A stretch of 64,000 nucleotides of DNA, from the NCBI RefSeq assembly GCF_015277895.1, contig NZ_CP063815.1:682001-746000 (forward strand), given 5' to 3'. This document shows positions 23,361 to 31,646 of the stretch, in pieces. Below the pieces are notes generated by a model that was not told the DNA's origin, made no database searches, and worked only from the letters and a program-made list of their open reading frames with translations. Position numbers and translations under genes: made by a program. The first letter of the stretch is position 1. The number at the start of each line of letters is the position of its first letter. Origin of the DNA: Microbacterium abyssi (GTDB lineage: Bacteria; Actinomycetota; Actinomycetes; Actinomycetales; Microbacteriaceae).

Positions 23361-24140
23361 TCAGCTGCTGCGCCTGATCGCCCGAACGCCGACGAGCAGG
23401 CCCACGATGCACACCGCCAGCGCGGACACCCAGCCCCATGCGACCGTGGCCGCGCCGAAGTCACCCGCGATCAGCGCGCGCTCGGCCTGGACGACCCAGT
23501 TGACGGGGTTGATCGAGGAGACCACCCGCATCCATCCCGGTCCGTCGTCCAGCGGGAGCAGCATCCCGGACAGGATCAACAGCGGGAAGATCAGCGACTG
23601 CTGCACGCCCCAGAACAGCCACTCGCGGTCCTTGGTCGCTAGCGCCAGCGCATAGGACAGAGAGCCGAGCCCGACGCCGAACACCGCGAGGAGTGCCAGT
23701 CCGGCCGTCAGCCCGAGCGGATCGGCGGTGAACCCGAACGGCAAGGCGATCACCACGATGATCACCGACTGGATCACGATCGGCGCCACCTCTTTCAGCG
23801 CGCGGCCGATCAGCAGCGACGACCGTGCGAGGGGTGCGACGAGCGTGCGCTCGTGCGAACCCGTCATCATCTCGTACTGCAGGTTCGATCCGGTCGCGCC
23901 GGTGCCGAACAGCACGATCATCACGAGGACGCCGGGCACGAACCACTGCAGCGTCGCGCTCGCGGGGGCTCCGGATCCGCTGATGAGCAGGGGCGCGAAC
24001 AGCCCGAGGAAGACGAGCGGCTGCAGCAGGCTGAAGATCAGCGTGAACGGGTCGCGCAGAACGGGCTTGAGTTCCCGGGTCAGCACATTCCAGGTGTCAC
24101 GTGCGACGTTGGGCCGGACGAGCCTGTCGGCGGTGCTCAT
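23361..24140 (-). CDS. ABC-2 type permease (DrrB-like)
   Basis: 259 residues with about six membrane helices and the ABC-2 pattern (PLVFLGLFAPLLISG, GMLLPLDDGPGWM, INPVNWVVQAERALI). It forms the export channel with the ATPase encoded just upstream. The ATG overlaps that gene's stop by four bases (ATGA). The family exports drugs, lipids or polysaccharides; the substrate is not predictable. Confidence 0.9.
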   Translation of the reverse strand: MSTADRLVRPNVARDTWNVLTRELKPVLRDPFTLIFSLLQPLVFLGLFAPLLISGSGAPASATLQWFVPGVLVMIVLFGTGATGSNLQYEMMTGSHERTLVAPLARSSLLIGRALKEVAPIVIQSVIIVVIALPFGFTADPLGLTAGLALLAVFGVGLGSLSYALALATKDREWLFWGVQQSLIFPLLILSGMLLPLDDGPGWMRVVSSINPVNWVVQAERALIAGDFGAATVAWGWVSALAVCIVGLLVGVRAIRRSS

Positions 24141-25171
24141 GAGAGTGCTCCTGTCGTGGTGGATGCCGCCTCCGGCGACGTTTCGGCCGGATCGCCGTCT
24201 TCTCCTTCGCCGGCCTCGCGAAGGGTGCGTCCGGTGAGTGCGAGGAAGACGTCATCCAGCGTGGGAGGGACACCGGTGGCGCTGCGCACCGAGATGCCGG
24301 CGGCATCCAGGGCTCGGACGAGCTCCGGCAGCAGGCGGCTCCCCTCCGGTGCGGCGAAGGACAGCACGCTGCCGTCGAGCGTGACCTCCACCGGCCTCAA
24401 GCGCGTGATCACCTCTCGTGCATCGGCTGCCTGGGCAGCATCCGCGAAGCCGAACGTCAGCAGGTCTCCGGCGAGTGTCGCCTTGAGCGCATCGGCGGTG
24501 TCGTCGGCGATCATGCGTCCGCGATCCATGACCATGACGCGTTCGGCGTAGCGGTCGGCCTCTTCGAGATAGTGCGTCGTGAGGAAGACCGTGGTGCCGT
24601 GCTGCGCTCGCAGCTTGAGGATGTGCTCCCAGAGGTTCGCGCGGCTCTGCGGGTCGAGGCCCGTCGACGGTTCGTCGAGGAAGAGCAGCGGGGGCGCGTG
24701 CATCAGACCGAGCGCGACATCGAGTCTGCGCTTCTGTCCGCCGCTGAGCTGCTGCACAGCGCGATTCGCGAACGTGCCGAGGTCGAGCGATTCGATCAGT
24801 TCGTCGGCCCGACGGATGCTGTCGCGCCGGGACATCCCGTAGAAGGCGCCCTGGCTCAGCAGCTCGTCGCGCGCTCGCTGGGAGAAGCTGCCGCTGGTCA
24901 GCTGGCCGACGTAGCCGATCCGTGCGCGGACGCCGGCGGCATCCGATCGGATGTCGTGACCCACCACGCGAGCCGAGCCCGACGTCGGCGGGATGAGGGT
25001 GGTCAACATGCGGAGGCTGGTCGACTTGCCTGCGCCGTTGGGCCCGAGGAACGCGACGAGTTCGCCGCGGCGGGCTGTGAAGGTGAGGTCGCTGACAGCG
25101 GTGACCTTGGCCTTCTTCGCAGTGAAGACCTTCGTCAGGCCCCCGGCTTGGATGATGTTCTCGTTTGCCAT
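24137..25171 (-). CDS. ABC transporter ATP-binding protein (DrrA-like)
   Basis: 344 residues. Walker A FLGPNGAGKST, signature LSGGQKRRLDVALG, Walker B LLFLDEPSTGLDP and the H-loop TTHYLEEAD are all present. A C-terminal domain of about 100 residues (VEVTLDGSVLSFAAPEG) is typical of the daunorubicin-resistance DrrA group. The ATG at 25171 has a TACCCT element six bases upstream. Operon with the permease; divergent WYL regulator with a shared palindrome suggests induction by an exported compound. Confidence 0.92.
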   Translation of the reverse strand: MANENIIQAGGLTKVFTAKKAKVTAVSDLTFTARRGELVAFLGPNGAGKSTSLRMLTTLIPPTSGSARVVGHDIRSDAAGVRARIGYVGQLTSGSFSQRARDELLSQGAFYGMSRRDSIRRADELIESLDLGTFANRAVQQLSGGQKRRLDVALGLMHAPPLLFLDEPSTGLDPQSRANLWEHILKLRAQHGTTVFLTTHYLEEADRYAERVMVMDRGRMIADDTADALKATLAGDLLTFGFADAAQAADAREVITRLRPVEVTLDGSVLSFAAPEGSRLLPELVRALDAAGISVRSATGVPPTLDDVFLALTGRTLREAGEGEDGDPAETSPEAASTTTGALS

Positions 25172-25177
25172 GAGATG

Positions 25178-25183
25178 AGGGTA
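25178..25183 (-). promoter_or_regulatory. -10 element TACCCT of the DrrAB-like operon
   Basis: TACCCT on the minus strand, six bases before ATG 25171, and eight bases from the palindrome at 25191. Confidence 0.6.
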
Positions 25184-25190
25184 GGAACAG

Positions 25191-25213
25191 ATGCGGACAG
25201 ATTCGGTCCGCAT
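25191..25213. promoter_or_regulatory. Palindrome ATGCGGAC-N7-GTCCGCAT
   Basis: Perfect eight-base arms at 25191-25198 and 25206-25213. It lies between the divergent drrA-like and WYL genes, just upstream of both predicted -10 elements, and is a likely binding site for the WYL protein. Confidence 0.65.
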
Positions 25214-25233
25214 GATCTGGCAATCTTGACCTC

Positions 25234-26244
25234 ATGATGGATACGACATCTCGGGCGCTCGCACTGCTCAATCTGCTGCAGACGCACCGCCACTGGTCGG
25301 GGGCCGAGCTCGCTCGCCGGCTCGCGGTCACCGAGCGCACCGTGCGCCGGGACGTCGACCGGCTGCGCGATCTCGGCTATCGAGTCGAGTCCGCGCCGGG
25401 CCTCTCCGGCGGATACCGACTGGAGGCGGGCAGCGCGGTGCCGCCGCTGCTGCTCACCGACGATGAGGCGGTCGTCATGGCGATCGGCCTCCGGGCCACG
25501 GCCAACCAGCAGCTTGTCGGCGGACTCGAGGTCTCGCTCACCGCCCTGGCCAAGCTCGAACAGGTGCTGCCGCCCGCCTTGCGCAGGCGGGTGAACGCGC
25601 TGGCCGCGTCAGTGCAGCCGACGCGCGTCGGTGAGCTGCCGGTGATCTCACCGGACGTCCTCGGCGAACTCGCCCTGGCATCGCGCGACGGTGAACGGGT
25701 GCGGCTGCGGTACACCGATCGGAACGGCGTGGAGTCGGTCCGCCGCGTCGAGCCTCACGTGCTCGCTCCCGCCGATCGGAACTGGTATCTGCTGGGCTGG
25801 GACCTGGATCGCGACGACTGGCGCACCTTCCGCGTCGACCGGATCGCGAGCGTCGAACACGCCAGGGTGCTGTTCGCCAGGCGGGACATCTCCGAGGAGG
25901 AGGTCGCCGAGCGGATCCTGATCGCGACGTCGTGGTCGCCGCAGAAGATCGAGACGGACGTCGTGATGGAGATCCCGCTGTCGCAGATGGAGGAGCACTT
26001 CGGGGTGTGGGCGCAGGGGGCGACCGCGGAGGACGCCGCGCGGACGCGCTGGCCGATCGGCGGACCGGACTGGCGGGACGCGCTGTACGGGATGCTGTGG
26101 ATCCCCGCGGGCGTCGAATACGCCACGGATTTCCCCGAACCTCATCGGTCGGAACTCCGGGAGGTTCTGGCGCGGATGCTGCGTGCGCTGGACGCGCCGC
26201 CCCCTGAGCCGCGTCACACGACGTCATCCGACGTCGCACGGTGA
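25234..26244 (+). CDS. HTH/WYL-domain transcriptional regulator (YafY-like)
   Basis: 336 residues: an HTH_11 winged helix at the N-terminus (WSGAELARRLAVTERTVRRD), a WYL domain in the middle (VEPHVLAPADRNWYLLGWDL, then RTFRVDRI) and a C-terminal WCX extension. WYL domains sense ligands or nucleic acids. The divergent drrAB-like genes and the palindrome between suggest it controls that exporter. The start may be ATG 25234 or 25237. A CAATCT hexamer ends seven bases upstream. Confidence 0.9.
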   Translation: MMDTTSRALALLNLLQTHRHWSGAELARRLAVTERTVRRDVDRLRDLGYRVESAPGLSGGYRLEAGSAVPPLLLTDDEAVVMAIGLRATANQQLVGGLEVSLTALAKLEQVLPPALRRRVNALAASVQPTRVGELPVISPDVLGELALASRDGERVRLRYTDRNGVESVRRVEPHVLAPADRNWYLLGWDLDRDDWRTFRVDRIASVEHARVLFARRDISEEEVAERILIATSWSPQKIETDVVMEIPLSQMEEHFGVWAQGATAEDAARTRWPIGGPDWRDALYGMLWIPAGVEYATDFPEPHRSELREVLARMLRALDAPPPEPRHTTSSDVAR

Positions 26245-26300
26245 GATACCGGAAATCCATCCTGGTCAGAATCATCACGGCCCGGTAACGTCGGTGTCAT

Positions 26301-26376
26301 CGCGGCGATCCGGGTGGCCCCGGGCTTCAGCTCATACCTGATGGTGTTGCGGGTTCGACTCCCGCCGTCGCGTCCA
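26301..26376 (+). tRNA. tRNA-like gene, anticodon CAU, abnormal D arm
   Basis: 76 bases with encoded CCA. The acceptor arm pairs CGCGGCG (26301-26307) with CGTCGCG (26366-26372), one G-U. The T arm is perfect: GCGGG, loop TTCGACT, CCCGC. The anticodon arm TTCAG / CTGAT (four pairs and one mismatch) holds the loop CTCATAC, so the anticodon is CAU (Met, or Ile after lysidine). The D region (CCGGGTGGCCCCGG) folds as CCGGG/CCCGG with a four-base loop and lacks the usual A14, G18 and G19; position 8 is A, not T, and the discriminator is T. It may be a divergent tRNA, a decayed one, or a tRNA-like RNA. Confidence 0.62.
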
Positions 26377-26393
26377 CTTCGCATCGGCTCCGA

Positions 26394-27410
26394 CTACTGG
26401 GCGCCGACTTCCGACCCTCCGGGCAGTATCTCGCGCAGCAGGTCGTCGAGAGTGACGACCCCGATGAGACGGCCCTCGTCGACGATGGTCGCGAGTTGAA
26501 CGCGGTCGCGGCGCATACGCGCCAGCGCCTCGAATGCCGGGACTTCAGGAGAGATGACCAGCGGTCGCCGAGTGATCTCGGCGACCTTCGCGTCGGGGGC
26601 GGCGGCGAGCGTGTCGCGGACGTGCGCGACACCGCAGTCGGGTCCCGTCCCGACGAGGATCCGAAGATGGCCGGATGCTGCCGCGACCGCCTGCATCTCT
26701 GCGACGGTGGCCGTCGACGGCACGGAGGTCGGCGCGTCATCCGTGCGGACGATCTCGCCCACGGTCAGCGTGCCGAGCGCGATGGCGCGATTGATCGGCT
26801 CGGAGTAGTGCGCCTCGAGGGCGCCGGCCTTACGTGAGTGGGCGACGAGTTCCCTGATCGTATCGACATCCTGCCCGCCGGCAGCCGCCTTCTCGACGGG
26901 CTCGACACCGGACGCCTTCACGAGCCGGTTGGCGAGGTGGTTGATCCACAGGAGGAAGGGACGCAACGGCCAGGTCAGCGCACGCGCGAGCACGCTCGTA
27001 GCCTTCGCCGCGGTCTCCGGGTGCGCGATCGCCCACGACTTCGGCGCCATCTCACCGATCACGAGATGAAGGAAGGTGACCACGATCAGCGCGAGCATGA
27101 ACGCGATGATGTCGGCGAGGACGTACGGCAGGCCCCACTGCTCGAAGGTCGGCGAGAGCGCGTAGTCGATCGCCGGCTTCGTGATCGCGCCGAGCAGGAA
27201 CGTGCACGCTGTGATCCCGAGCTGGGCGAACGCGAGCATGACAGTGAGCTCATTCATGCCGCGCAACGCCGCCCGCGCGGATGCGCTGCTAGCGGCTTCC
27301 TCTTCGAGACGGTGGCGTCGCGCCGCGAGAAGGGAGAACTCGACGATCACGAAGAACGCACTGGCCACGATCAGTGCGGTCGTGATGAGTGTGACCAGCC
27401 ACCAGCTCAT
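26394..27410 (-). CDS. CNNM/HlyC-CorC type membrane protein, short form
   Basis: 338 residues. A DUF21/CNNM transmembrane domain with three or four helices (LVTLITTALIVASAFFVIVE, then the conserved LVIGEMAPKSWAI) is followed by a CBS-domain pair (EIVRTDDAPTSVPSTATVAE and RRPLVISPEVPAFEALARM). The C-terminal CorC_HlyC domain of the longer paralogue is missing. The family is linked to Mg or Co efflux and homeostasis. ATG 27410 overlaps the upstream paralogue's stop (ATGA). Confidence 0.9.
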   Translation of the reverse strand: MSWWLVTLITTALIVASAFFVIVEFSLLAARRHRLEEEAASSASARAALRGMNELTVMLAFAQLGITACTFLLGAITKPAIDYALSPTFEQWGLPYVLADIIAFMLALIVVTFLHLVIGEMAPKSWAIAHPETAAKATSVLARALTWPLRPFLLWINHLANRLVKASGVEPVEKAAAGGQDVDTIRELVAHSRKAGALEAHYSEPINRAIALGTLTVGEIVRTDDAPTSVPSTATVAEMQAVAAASGHLRILVGTGPDCGVAHVRDTLAAAPDAKVAEITRRPLVISPEVPAFEALARMRRDRVQLATIVDEGRLIGVVTLDDLLREILPGGSEVGAQ

Positions 27411-28813
27411 CGGGCCCTCTTCTCGGTGTCGTCCTCGACCGGTGCGATTTCGGCATCCTCGTCGGGGTGGCGCTCGTGCAGGCGGACCGCGAGCTGGGAG
27501 GGGACGTGGCGTTCGATCTCGACGACCACGATGTCGAGCCACCGCTCGATGTGGATGCCCTGAACGGTCTCGGACGGCTTCTCGGGGATGTCGATCCGGA
27601 CGGTCGCGCCCTCAGATGGGAGGTCGCCGTGCTCTCGGATGACGAGGCCGGCGATCGTCTCGGTGTCGTCGTCGGAGAGGTCGTGACCGACGAGTCGCTC
27701 GACTTCGTCGACGTGCACGTCGCCTGGCAGCGTCCAGGAGGCGGTGCCGATGACCGTGACCTCGTGCACGTCGAAGTCGTGCTCGTCGGAGAGCTCACCC
27801 ACGACCTCCTCGGTGAGATCTTCGATCGTGAGGATGCCGTCGAAGTTCCCGTACTCGTCGACGACGCACGCGAGTTCGTTGCGGGTCTGGCGCATACGAT
27901 CGAGCGCCACCGGCAGCAGCATCGATGTGGGGAGCACCACAGCCTCGCGCATCACCGTCGCGACCGGCGCGTCGTCGGCCGGCTGCTGCCGCAGCAGATC
28001 GACGAGCTCGACGACGCCGACGGGCGTGTCCTCATCGCCGATCACGGGGTAGCGAGTGTGACCGGTCGACATCATCGCCTTGACCTCTGCGACGGTGGTG
28101 TCTGGAGCGACCGAGTCGATCTGCGAACGCGGCACCATCGCATGCTCGACGTCGCGTTGGGGGAAGTCGAGAATGCGGTCGATCATCACCGACAGGTCGT
28201 CGGGCAAGTCACCGCTGACGCGCGACTCCTCGATGATGGCTTCGAGGTCGCGCGCGGTCGCGCTCTCATCCACGTCTTCGAGCGGCTCGATGCGCAGCAG
28301 ACGCAGCAGCGCGTTGGCCGCTTTGTCGAACACGGTGATCAGCCAACCGAACAGCATCAGGTAGATCCGCGTGGGTACTGCAAGCGCACGAGCAAGCGGT
28401 TCCGGACTCGCGATCGCGAGATTCTTCGGATAGAGCTCGCCGAAGATCATCGTCACGATCGTCGCGAGCAGCAGCGCACCGGTGGTTCCGATCAGCACTG
28501 AGACGGCGGGGTCGATACCCACACCGCCGAGGAGCGTGCCGATCGACTCGCCGATCAACGGCTCGGCGACGTAGCCGATGAGCAGGCCGGTCACTGTGAT
28601 GCCGAGCTGTGCCCCCGACAGCATGAAGGACGTGCGCTTGGTGATCGCCAGCACGCGCTGCGCCTGCTGGTCGCCCTTCTCGGACTTCGCTGCGATACGA
28701 GCCCGGTCGACGGACATGTAGGCGAACTCCTGCGCGACGAAGAATCCGCACGCGACGATGATCGCCAGCGTCACCAGGATGCCCAGCAGAAGCGTGAGCA
28801 ACGCCTCGAGCAT
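27407..28813 (-). CDS. CNNM/HlyC-CorC type membrane protein, full form
   Basis: 468 residues: DUF21/CNNM transmembrane domain (IIVACGFFVAQEFAYMSVDR, MIFGELYPKNLAIASPE), a CBS pair (HAMVPRSQIDSVAPDTTV; GVVELVDLL), and a C-terminal CorC_HlyC domain (TVIGTASWTLPGDVHVDEVE). Probably a divalent metal transporter or regulator. Two paralogues side by side are common in actinobacteria and may form a hetero-oligomer. The SD GGGGGTGAG before ATG 28813 lies in the arm of a perfect hairpin (28822-28844), so translation may be switchable. Confidence 0.92.
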   Translation of the reverse strand: MLEALLTLLLGILVTLAIIVACGFFVAQEFAYMSVDRARIAAKSEKGDQQAQRVLAITKRTSFMLSGAQLGITVTGLLIGYVAEPLIGESIGTLLGGVGIDPAVSVLIGTTGALLLATIVTMIFGELYPKNLAIASPEPLARALAVPTRIYLMLFGWLITVFDKAANALLRLLRIEPLEDVDESATARDLEAIIEESRVSGDLPDDLSVMIDRILDFPQRDVEHAMVPRSQIDSVAPDTTVAEVKAMMSTGHTRYPVIGDEDTPVGVVELVDLLRQQPADDAPVATVMREAVVLPTSMLLPVALDRMRQTRNELACVVDEYGNFDGILTIEDLTEEVVGELSDEHDFDVHEVTVIGTASWTLPGDVHVDEVERLVGHDLSDDDTETIAGLVIREHGDLPSEGATVRIDIPEKPSETVQGIHIERWLDIVVVEIERHVPSQLAVRLHERHPDEDAEIAPVEDDTEKRAR

Positions 28814-29022
28814 CAGATCTCACCCCCTCGCACAATGAGGGGGTACGGTGATCGACCCTCCTGGTCGGTGGAGGTGCGCGGGTGGCTCACGGGGTTTCTC
28901 TCTCGTGGGTCAGACAGGTGGTCAAGACGTTACGGCTGATTCCTATGGATCCTCCTTGAGACCTGTCCCCATCCGTTCGCACACGGGAAGCCGTAACCGT
29001 ATAACCCGCTTAGACTGGAGAC
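28814..29022. other. Structured intergenic region between CNNM operon and PLDc_N gene
   Basis: 209 bases. ACCCCCTC (28822-28829) pairs with GAGGGGGT (28837-28844); on the minus transcript this covers the SD of the CNNM gene. Further on, GTTACGGCT (28929-28937) pairs with AGCCGTAAC (28989-28997), enclosing about 50 bases. No known riboswitch consensus was recognised, though a metal-sensing leader would fit the downstream genes. Confidence 0.5.
29011..29016 (+). promoter_or_regulatory. -10 element TAGACT before the PLDc_N gene
   Basis: TAGACT ends six bases before GTG 29023; GGAG lies in the spacer, so the site could serve as SD only on longer transcripts. Confidence 0.65.
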
Positions 29023-29370
29023 GTGGCGAGAGTACTGATCGTCGGGGGCTTCCTGGCCCTCGTCTTCTGGGTGTTCAGCATCGTCGACTGCGCAGTGCAG
29101 CCGGCGACGCGGCACCGCGGCGTGCCCAAGGGCGCCTGGATCGCCATCGTCGTCCTCATCCCCGTGCTCGGCGGCATCCTCTGGTTCGTGATCGGCCGGC
29201 GTCGCCGCAGCGACCAGGAGAGCATGCGGTCCGTGGCGCCCGATGACGACCCCGAGTTCCTCCGCAGCCTCGGCAAGACCGAGCAGGACGAGCGGATCCG
29301 CCGCCTGGAAGAGGAGCTCGCTCGCCTCGACGACGAGACCGACGGCCCCGCCGCCGACTCGCGTTCATGA
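29023..29370 (+). CDS. PLDc_N domain small membrane protein
   Basis: 115 residues with two hydrophobic helices (VLIVGGFLALVFWVFSIVDC and GAWIAIVVLIPVLGGILWFVIG), the phospholipase-D nuclease N-terminal (PLDc_N) arrangement, and a charged coiled-coil tail (RIRRLEEELARLDDE). Function unknown. Its stop overlaps the menD start by four bases (ATGA), a pairing often seen in actinobacteria. Confidence 0.85.
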   Translation: MARVLIVGGFLALVFWVFSIVDCAVQPATRHRGVPKGAWIAIVVLIPVLGGILWFVIGRRRRSDQESMRSVAPDDDPEFLRSLGKTEQDERIRRLEEELARLDDETDGPAADSRS

Positions 29371-31037
29371 GCCCATCCCCGGCTGCGGATGCCGCGGCAT
29401 CCCTTCTCACGGAACTCGCAGCCTCTGGCCTCCGCGACGTCGTGATCTCGCCGGGATCGCGATCCCAGGCCCTCGCGCTCGCCGCCACGCACCTCGCCCG
29501 GCAAGGCGTCGTCCGCGTGCACGTGCGCATCGACGAGCGTGTCGCGGGGTTCACGGCCCTCGGACTCGCCCGCGAGACGCGCGTCCCCGCCGCGGTCATC
29601 TGCACCTCCGGCACGGCTGCCGCGAACCTGCTGCCGGCGACGATGGAGGCATTTCACGCCGGCGTCCCGCTGCTGCTGCTGACCGCCGACCGTCCGCCCG
29701 AGCTGCGCGGCGTCGGCGCCAACCAGGCGACGATCCAGCCCGGCCTCTTCGATGCGTTCGTGCGCTGGCAGCATGATGCACCCGTCCCGGGCGACGGCAG
29801 CTGGGACGGACTGGCGGCCCGGGCGGTCGCCGCCGCGATGGGGGCGGATGCCGCGCCCGCAGTCCTTTCCGGCGTCGCCGGTCCCGTGCACCTGAACCTC
29901 CCCATGCGCGAACCGCTGTCGAGCGCGCTCCCGCCGGACTTCGCCGCCACCGCCGGGCCCGCGCCCGCACCGGAAGCCGGTGAGCCGGTGCTCCTGGAAC
30001 GCGGCCCGCGCACGGTCGTCGTCGCCGGAGCCGACGCCGGCCCCGCAGCCGAGGAGATCTCGCACACCGCGTCCTGGCCGCTGATCGCCGAGATCGTCAG
30101 CGGAGCGCGCTTCGGCCGGTACGTGGTGCACGGCTACCGCCGGCACCTGCGCGACGAGAGCCTCGGCGGACGCATCGAGCGCGTGATCGTGCTCGGTCAC
30201 CCCACGCTCAGCCGCGAGGTCACAGCGCTCCTGAAGCGCGACGACGTCGAGATCGTCGCCGTCCGATCCGGCGGCGAGGCGCTGAACCTCAACGGGCGCA
30301 CGCGTGCCGCGGCATCCGTCACCGTCGGCGGCGGGGACGCCGATCGCGCGTGGCTCGGCGAGTGGATGCGGGCATCCGCAGCATCCGTCGTCGATCTCAG
30401 CGAGAACGCCCCCGACCAGGACGGTCTGCACTCCGCCGACCTCGCCGCGCGCCGCGACGCGATGCGCGCCGAGCTGGAGGCCGTCCGCCGTCCGCTCGAC
30501 CGCGAACTGCTCGTCGACGCCGTGTGGCGGGCGACCTGGCCGCACGACCGGTTGATGTTCGGCTCATCCCGGCTCGTCCGGGTGGCCGACGCCGTCCTCG
30601 GCGGCAAGAAGGTGCCCGTGCATGCGAGCCGCGGACTTGCGGGCATCGACGGCACGATCGCCACCGCGACGGGCATCGCGGTCGCCAGTCAGGCCGACGG
30701 GGCGGCCGGCGTCACACGCGTGCTGCTCGGCGATCTCGCCTTTCTGCACGACGTCGGCGCGCTGCTGCTGCCGCCCGACGAGCAGGAACCGCGCATCCAG
30801 GTCATCGTCGGCAATGACGGCGGGGGAACGATCTTCGACGGGCTCGAGGTCGCGGCATCCGCCCCTCGTGCCGATCTCGACCGCGTCTTCTACACGCCGC
30901 ACACCGCCGACATCGAGCAGCTCGCGCGCGCCTACGGCTGGGACCACCAGCGCATCACGACGCGAGCCGCGCTCGACCAGGCGCTCACCTCACCCGTGAC
31001 GGGGCGGCAGATCATCGAGGTGCCGCTGTCGCGGTAG
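29367..31037 (+). CDS. menD: SEPHCHC synthase
   Basis: 556 residues, a thiamine diphosphate enzyme. The N-terminal domain opens with DVVISPGSRSQALALAA and DERVAGFTALGLAR; the TPP-binding region of the C-terminal domain includes GLAGIDGTIATATG and VIVGNDGGGTIF. MenD adds succinic semialdehyde to isochorismate to give 2-succinyl-5-enolpyruvyl-6-hydroxy-3-cyclohexene-1-carboxylate, the first committed step to menaquinone. Its substrate is made by MenF, encoded 1.5 kb downstream. Translationally coupled to the PLDc_N gene. Confidence 0.95.
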   Translation: MSPSPAADAAASLLTELAASGLRDVVISPGSRSQALALAATHLARQGVVRVHVRIDERVAGFTALGLARETRVPAAVICTSGTAAANLLPATMEAFHAGVPLLLLTADRPPELRGVGANQATIQPGLFDAFVRWQHDAPVPGDGSWDGLAARAVAAAMGADAAPAVLSGVAGPVHLNLPMREPLSSALPPDFAATAGPAPAPEAGEPVLLERGPRTVVVAGADAGPAAEEISHTASWPLIAEIVSGARFGRYVVHGYRRHLRDESLGGRIERVIVLGHPTLSREVTALLKRDDVEIVAVRSGGEALNLNGRTRAAASVTVGGGDADRAWLGEWMRASAASVVDLSENAPDQDGLHSADLAARRDAMRAELEAVRRPLDRELLVDAVWRATWPHDRLMFGSSRLVRVADAVLGGKKVPVHASRGLAGIDGTIATATGIAVASQADGAAGVTRVLLGDLAFLHDVGALLLPPDEQEPRIQVIVGNDGGGTIFDGLEVAASAPRADLDRVFYTPHTADIEQLARAYGWDHQRITTRAALDQALTSPVTGRQIIEVPLSR

Positions 31038-31109
31038 GGTTCTCGCAGCGTCGCGTGTCGGTGGCAGACCGTGTCAGGCATGGAGGCGCCGAACCGAGGG
31101 AGGTCGACG

Positions 31110-31145
31110 ATGCTCTCGTCACACCCTTCGTCCGCGCGTGACTGA
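31110..31145 (+). CDS. Possible leader peptide before the hemerythrin gene
   Basis: An 11-codon frame MLSSHPSSARD with a very good SD (GGGAGGTCGACG before ATG 31110). Its stop codon (31143-31145) overlaps the GTG of the hemerythrin gene at 31138, which itself has no SD. This suggests translational coupling. It could instead be chance; no known leader family is recognised. Confidence 0.35.
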   Translation: MLSSHPSSARD

Positions 31146-31608
31146 GCGCGAGACGAGCAGGCTCACCGCCTGGAGCGCCGAGTTGCGGCGCGTGCACGCC
31201 CGGCTCAGGGAGGCCCTGAGAGTGACCAGGGACGCCGTGGCCGCGGGGGCGCCGCGGGTCGCCGCGGCACGAGAGCTGCTGCTGTACTGTCATGGTTTCT
31301 GCGCAGCTCTGGACCAGCATCATCGGAGCGAGGACCATGTGCTGTTTCCCGCGATCGGAGCGGCCCATCCCGAGCTCGCGCCGGTGTTGCGGGCGCTCGA
31401 GCAGGACCACTCGATGATCGCCCACCTGCTGGGTGGGTTGCAGGCCGCGGTGGATTCGCAGGCGCCGCCGGAGGAGCTCGATCGGCACCTGGAGGGGATC
31501 GCGGCGATCATGGAGAGCCACTTCCGCTACGAGGAGCGCCAGCTGCTGGTCGTCCTCGAGACGCTGGACCTGACGGCAGCGGCCGGCGAGGCGCTCGGAG
31601 ACCTCTGA
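31138..31608 (+). CDS. Hemerythrin-like domain protein
   Basis: 156 residues, all-helical. The di-iron ligand pattern of hemerythrins can be traced: His20, His61-x3-Glu65, His91 and His128-x3-Glu132 (ESHFRYEE). Such proteins bind oxygen or nitric oxide or sense redox state. The GTG at 31138 lacks an SD and lies within the end of an 11-codon frame, so its translation may depend on it. PPK2 follows 38 bases later, perhaps with its own promoter. Confidence 0.86.
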   Translation: MTERETSRLTAWSAELRRVHARLREALRVTRDAVAAGAPRVAAARELLLYCHGFCAALDQHHRSEDHVLFPAIGAAHPELAPVLRALEQDHSMIAHLLGGLQAAVDSQAPPEELDRHLEGIAAIMESHFRYEERQLLVVLETLDLTAAAGEALGDL

Positions 31609-31646
31609 CTCTCGCGCGATCGTGCGTGCGGCGGCAGGATGTATCC

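Noticed and set aside
26297..26380. An ordinary tRNA-Met gene
   Set aside because: The D arm lacks the conserved bases, so it is reported as tRNA-like and not as a standard tRNA.
28814..29022. M-box or yybP-ykoY riboswitch
   Set aside because: I could not match the conserved core of either class; only generic stems are supported.
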